A DNA stretch of 22,365 nt from the NCBI RefSeq assembly GCF_000485595.1, contig NW_014577288.1, forward strand, positions 77,909-100,273, read 5' to 3'. The DNA comes from Priapulus caudatus. Lineage: Eukaryota > Priapulida > Priapulimorpha > Priapulimorphida > Priapulidae. A model generated the notes under the pieces. That model saw nothing but the letters and a program-made list of their open reading frames with translations, searched no databases and had not been told where the DNA came from. A program made the position numbers and the translations under genes. Of the stretch, positions 19,505 to 22,365 are shown piece by piece. The stretch's first letter is position 1; each line of letters begins with the position of its first letter.

Positions 19505-19572
19505 GCCTTATTATATATATATATATTATATATATAATATAATATAATCTTATATATAATATCTATATATAT
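19505..19572. repeat. AT-rich palindromic repeat in intron 2
   Basis: TATATA and TATAATA words over about 65 bp, self-complementary, so it can fold back. Confidence 0.8.
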
Positions 19573-19914
19573 GAAGAGCTCTTTTCCAAAATCTCGGGGC
19601 CAAATCCAAAAAAATCGAGTTTGCAATGACAATGTCAAACCCCTAGATCACTCTACAACATCCCATCTTTGTTTTCTTACAATTCGCGATATAGCCGTGT
19701 ATATAATTAATACACTACGAAGTACAGTTTCGTTCTATGTCATGATAATCACCATGCATGCCCGTTTTATAACTAACCGCGATATCACCTCTCAACGAAT
19801 CAGCGCATCGCATTTATCCAACATGGCGGCGCCCATACACGCATCTATTATTAATTAATTATTATTATTAAATTTTTATTAAATCTTGTTTTACCTTTAT
19901 TTCAACATTAAAAG

Positions 19915-20067
19915 GGTCACCACCTGTGCCCACTCTGACGAGAAATGTATTTGTGGTGATATGACCTATGCTATCACCCACGGCAACGAACGCGGGGAGT
20001 TTCTGCTCGATCCAGACAGTGGCGACATCTTCCTGCGAAGAGAGATACCAAAGAAATCCGAACACAA
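19915..20067 (+). CDS. Exon 3: divergent cadherin-like domain, first half
   Basis: The acceptor is TTATTTCAACATTAAAAG; the donor is ACAA|GTATGT at 20068. The exon is 153 bp, phase 2 at both ends, encoding residues 37-88. The sequence VTTCAHSDEKCICGDMTYAI, then THGNERGEFLLDPDSGDIFL, matches the cadherin repeat pattern of a Y-x-I strand, a G-N-x-x-G turn, then F-x-L-D-x-x-S-G-x-I. Three Cys (41, 48, 50), together with Cys28 from exon 2, are unusual for a cadherin repeat and suggest disulfides. The Ca-binding LDRE/DxD-type acidic motifs of typical repeats are not evident, so calcium binding may be weak or absent. The fold assignment is by pattern only. Confidence 0.75.
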
Positions 20068-20321
20068 GTATGTAATATTTGATTTCTATTTTCAAGAGCA
20101 TATAAATACATGGTTTTGACAGAAGGAGCTCACAATTATGTTCAAGAATGTAAATTATATTTCATCTCCTTCAGTGTTTTTGATCAACGATCAAATCAGT
20201 GTTTTTTGCAAAGTGAAACGCAACGGTCACGTACCCGCGCTTACGCACGAAACGTGGCATCACGTTATGAACATAGAGAGAAATAACGCTCTCTGCACAA
20301 GAGCGAAACAGTACACGAAAC

Positions 20322-20402
20322 AACAACAACAACAACAATAACAACAACAACAACAACAACAACATCAATAACAACGACGACAACAATAACAACAACAACA
20401 AC
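20322..20402 (+). repeat. CAA/ACAACA trinucleotide array in intron 3
   Basis: (CAA)n with TAA and CGA interruptions lies 45-125 bp before the exon 4 acceptor. It fills much of the 380-bp intron. Confidence 0.95.
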
Positions 20403-20447
20403 GATGGCAGCGCACAAGCAACGCATCGCTTCTGTCTTGTTGCGCAG

Positions 20448-20619
20448 GTTGACTATCGAAGTAAGTAACAATGTTGGCAACAGCAGCCAAGAAGGAACAT
20501 CGAAAACCGACACGTTTACCCTAAACGTGCACGTGGCTCCACCTAGCGAGACGGGAGATGCTGAGTTTGTCGACTTCGAACCAAACGAGTTCGTCTCCCA
20601 CACACGCTCCAAACGCGCG
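20448..20619 (+). CDS. Exon 4: cadherin-like domain end and RSKR furin-type site
   Basis: The acceptor is CTTCTGTCTTGTTGCGCAG; the donor is GCG|GTAAGT. The exon is 172 bp, phase 2 in and phase 0 out, residues 88-145. Joined to exon 3 it reads SEHKLTIEVSNN, then KTDTFTLNVHVAP. This is the final strand pair of a cadherin-like domain (y-x-L-x-I-x-V...T-D-T-x-T-x-x-V-x-V) and independently supports the splice junction. N99 lies in an N-S-S glycosylation sequon. An acidic linker (GDAEFVDFEPNEF) leads to HTRSKRA at the exon end. RSKR (141-144) fits the R-x-K/R-R furin consensus, as at the end of classical cadherin prodomains. Cleavage here would release the cadherin-like module as a propeptide; this is inferred. 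Confidence 0.78.
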
Positions 20620-20664
20620 GTAAGTACAGTCGAAGTCTTTGGCAACCATTTTATTTAAAAAAAT

Positions 20665-20746
20665 GAAGGTGATGACGATGGTGGTGATGATAACGATGTT
20701 GATGATTATGCGGCCGACGATGACGACGACGACGACGATGACAATG

Positions 20747-20786
<40 letters not shown>

Positions 20787-20835
20787 TGACAATGATGACA
20801 ACGACGACGGCGACGACGATGATAAATATGAGGAT
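20665..20835 (+). repeat. GAC/GAT trinucleotide array in intron 4
   Basis: (GAC)n, mixed with GAT, GGC and AAT, begins about 45 bp after the exon 4 donor. The exon 4 frame read into the intron meets TAA at 20656-20658, before the array. It is therefore not a coding poly-Asp tract of this gene. Confidence 0.9.
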
Positions 20836-21351
20836 GATTCTAATGACGATAATGCACGCTTTGGTCGTTTGCTGCTTGCTTCAGCTGATGTTTAAATGTA
20901 AATCGGCTTCAGCTCTTTAGCATCAAGTTGTCCATCTTATCGATCTCCAGTTGTCGCTCGCGTGATCATGACATTAAATGCTTGCCATGGGCTATGTATG
21001 AGTCACGAGAGTTTGTTCACATCGAACGGAATAGCAAAATAGGAAGTATATTGCAGCAATTTAACCATAAAAAAGTGGACACAATTTTTTTTACTTTTAC
21101 TATTTACGGTGACGTAATCCCTTTACTACGCATTAGCACTCGGTATGACGCACGAACTGCAATGTGTCGTTAACGTTGTCTGTCCACACTAAACACACCT
21201 CAGCAGATTCCGTCCCTACATCCTAACGTCGGCAGATTTCTTGCATGACACCGCATGATAGCAGCCGCGACAGAAGGAGGCGGAGTTGTCGATATAGGTG
21301 CGAGGTGGTTTACCGCACACAGTGATTATCCGCGTCCGTCGGCTATCGCAG
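20836..21351. other. Rest of intron 4
   Basis: No exon supported. A possible acceptor CTCAGCAG near 21206 opens a frame that stops after about 13 codons in phase 0, so the acceptor at 21350-21351 is preferred. Confidence 0.45.
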
Positions 21352-21642
21352 GTGCCAACCGAAATGGCGTTTCTTCTGACGCCCGTCGGTCCGAACGCGG
21401 CGGCGCTGACCTTGAACGTCGGTGACATCATCTCGTTCGAACTGACCATCAGCCTTCCTGCCGGAACAAGCACGTTCACCGTGGAGATGTTCACCGGCGA
21501 CCTCGACGCTCCGAGTCCGACCGCCGTGAAGCTATGCAACCCGATGGTGAAGACGGTCGGTGACAACCTGACTCCTCCGTACACGAGCGGCGCGATGTAT
21601 ACCTTCACAGAGGAGGCTCTGCCGACCGAGCACCCAACACTC
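21352..21642 (+). CDS. Exon 5: beta-rich adhesion-type repeat module
   Basis: The acceptor is GGCTATCGCAG; the donor is ACTC|GTACGT. The exon is 291 bp, phase 0 at both ends, residues 146-242. It encodes VPTEMAFLLTPVGP, then LTLNVGDIISFELTISLPAG (164-183), then STFTVEMFTGDL. The VGD-x-I-x-F-x-L-x-I-x-x-P-x-G pattern resembles the opening strands of DUF11/isopeptide-type beta-sandwich repeats, which in animals occur in long tandem extracellular proteins. N217 is a glycosylation sequon (NLT), and one Cys (207) is present. Base composition is richer in GC and CpG than the introns, as expected for coding sequence. The family match is tentative; that it is coding is well supported by phase and length. 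Confidence 0.75.
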
Positions 21643-22109
21643 GTACGTATGCTGGCGCGGGCCAATCTCACCGCAGAGATGAAAATTGCTCTCTTGTTTG
21701 TTGCGGCGGCGCAATTTAACCGCCGATTGCAATCAAAGCGCAATCCAAGGGCGATAGTCACGTGATCTCTATGGTGAGATTGGCCGCAGAATAACGCAAC
21801 GTGATGCGCGCTGCGATGACGTAGAGGATGTAGATGGCGCTGCTGTTGCGAATTTTGTGATTTTGTAAAAAAAATGGTAGTAAAAATTCGTGTAAAAAAA
21901 TTGTTAAAAAAATTCCGTAAAAAAAATTTCCAATCGCGATGTTTTAAAACATAGGTGGCGCCAGCGTAATTAGCATACAGTTAGTTACCATACCAAACTG
22001 CATGCAGCGCCCCCTTCCACACTCAGGATATACCTGAATTGAGAATTGAGCCAGAGCGAGAGCGCCATCTGTCGTGGAGTTTGTTACCATACAATACATG
22101 TGTTGTTAG
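21643..22109. other. Intron 5 with interspersed-repeat fragment
   Basis: Contains A-rich words (TAAAAAAA repeated at 21866-21930) and, at 22058-22083, the 26-bp segment also present at 4298-4323. ATGGCGCTGC at 21834-21843 is an inverted partial match to the same GCGCCAT core. A related TTACCATAC(C)AA motif occurs at 21984 and 22083. Confidence 0.5.
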
Positions 22110-22202
22110 ATTTACGGGGCGCACAAGGAAATGACGATTGAGAACAGTGGCTCAGACACCACGGCGAGTGCGAGCGACATCGTTTACAGCTTCGATGCAT
22201 AC
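22110..22202 (+). CDS. Exon 6: continuation of the beta-rich module
   Basis: The acceptor is CATGTGTTGTTAG; the donor is GCATAC|GTAAGA. The exon is 93 bp, phase 0 at both ends, residues 243-273. It reads IYGAHKEMTIENSGSDT, then TASASDIVYSFDAY. The other two frames hit a stop early (for example TGA at 22134). The pattern of a Gly after an aliphatic start, then I-E-N, S-D and D-I-V-Y-x-F-x-A, fits the later strands of the same repeat begun in exon 5. The frame must continue into an exon beyond the right edge, so the protein C-terminus is not in this window. Confidence 0.7.
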
Positions 22203-22301
22203 GTAAGAATAACGAACACCTCGTATAATGTCTTCTGTTGTGGCGTGTTTCACGTTTCCTCGCGCCTCCGCTGCCGTTAATCGTGAATCATCAATCTGGT
22301 C

Positions 22302-22302
22302 G

Positions 22303-22365
<63 letters not shown>
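22302..22365. repeat. GT array in intron 6, runs off the window
   Basis: (GT)n begins about 100 bp after the exon 6 donor and reaches the right edge, so its length is unknown. Confidence 0.95.

Noticed and set aside
20639-20920. Met/Thr or poly-Asp frame in intron 4
   Set aside because: It comes from the GAC/GAT array. The exon 4 frame stops before it, and good splice sites remove it.

Overview
The window looks like nuclear DNA of an invertebrate animal, probably marine, though the species cannot be read from it. Pointers are spliced genes with GT-AG introns, a decayed non-LTR retrotransposon, a Helitron, foldback DNA transposons, vertebrate-type TTAGGG repeats, and very abundant GT/CA, GA and other simple repeats. 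Almost all long open frames are by-products of simple repeats. Real coding sequence is short exons joined by matching splice phases.

Left part (1-5100): the last two coding exons of a minus-strand gene (1775-1494 and 1316-1129) encode the C-terminus of an unrecognised, probably membrane-anchored protein. Next come a tRNA-headed SINE-like fragment (about 2625-2715), two adjacent inverted-repeat DNA transposons (2803-3252 and 3298-4032), a GA array and a possible small MITE.

Middle part (5100-13200): a 5'-truncated, frameshifted CR1/L2-like LINE lies on the minus strand (5102 to about 7960). After it come several GA arrays, a 96-bp direct repeat pair, a second LINE tail, large GT-type satellites with a 10-N assembly gap, a 203-bp MITE carrying telomere-like repeats, a GAATAA satellite, and a 93-bp foldback element of the same family as the 3.3-kb element.

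Right part (13200-22365): the 5' end of a plus-strand gene for a secreted or type I membrane adhesion-like protein. Six exons (13759-13795, 18223-18295, 19915-20067, 20448-20619, 21352-21642, 22110-22202) join in phase to 273 residues without a stop. They encode a signal peptide, a Cys-containing N-terminus, one divergent cadherin-like domain, a furin-type RSKR site, then the start of a beta-rich repeat region. The gene continues beyond the window.

Intron 1 (4.4 kb) contains a ~102-bp minisatellite split by a complete 3549-bp non-autonomous Helitron (14467-18015). The interrupted repeat unit resumes on the far side of the element, which documents an insertion between A and T. No operon-like or defence-like system is visible.
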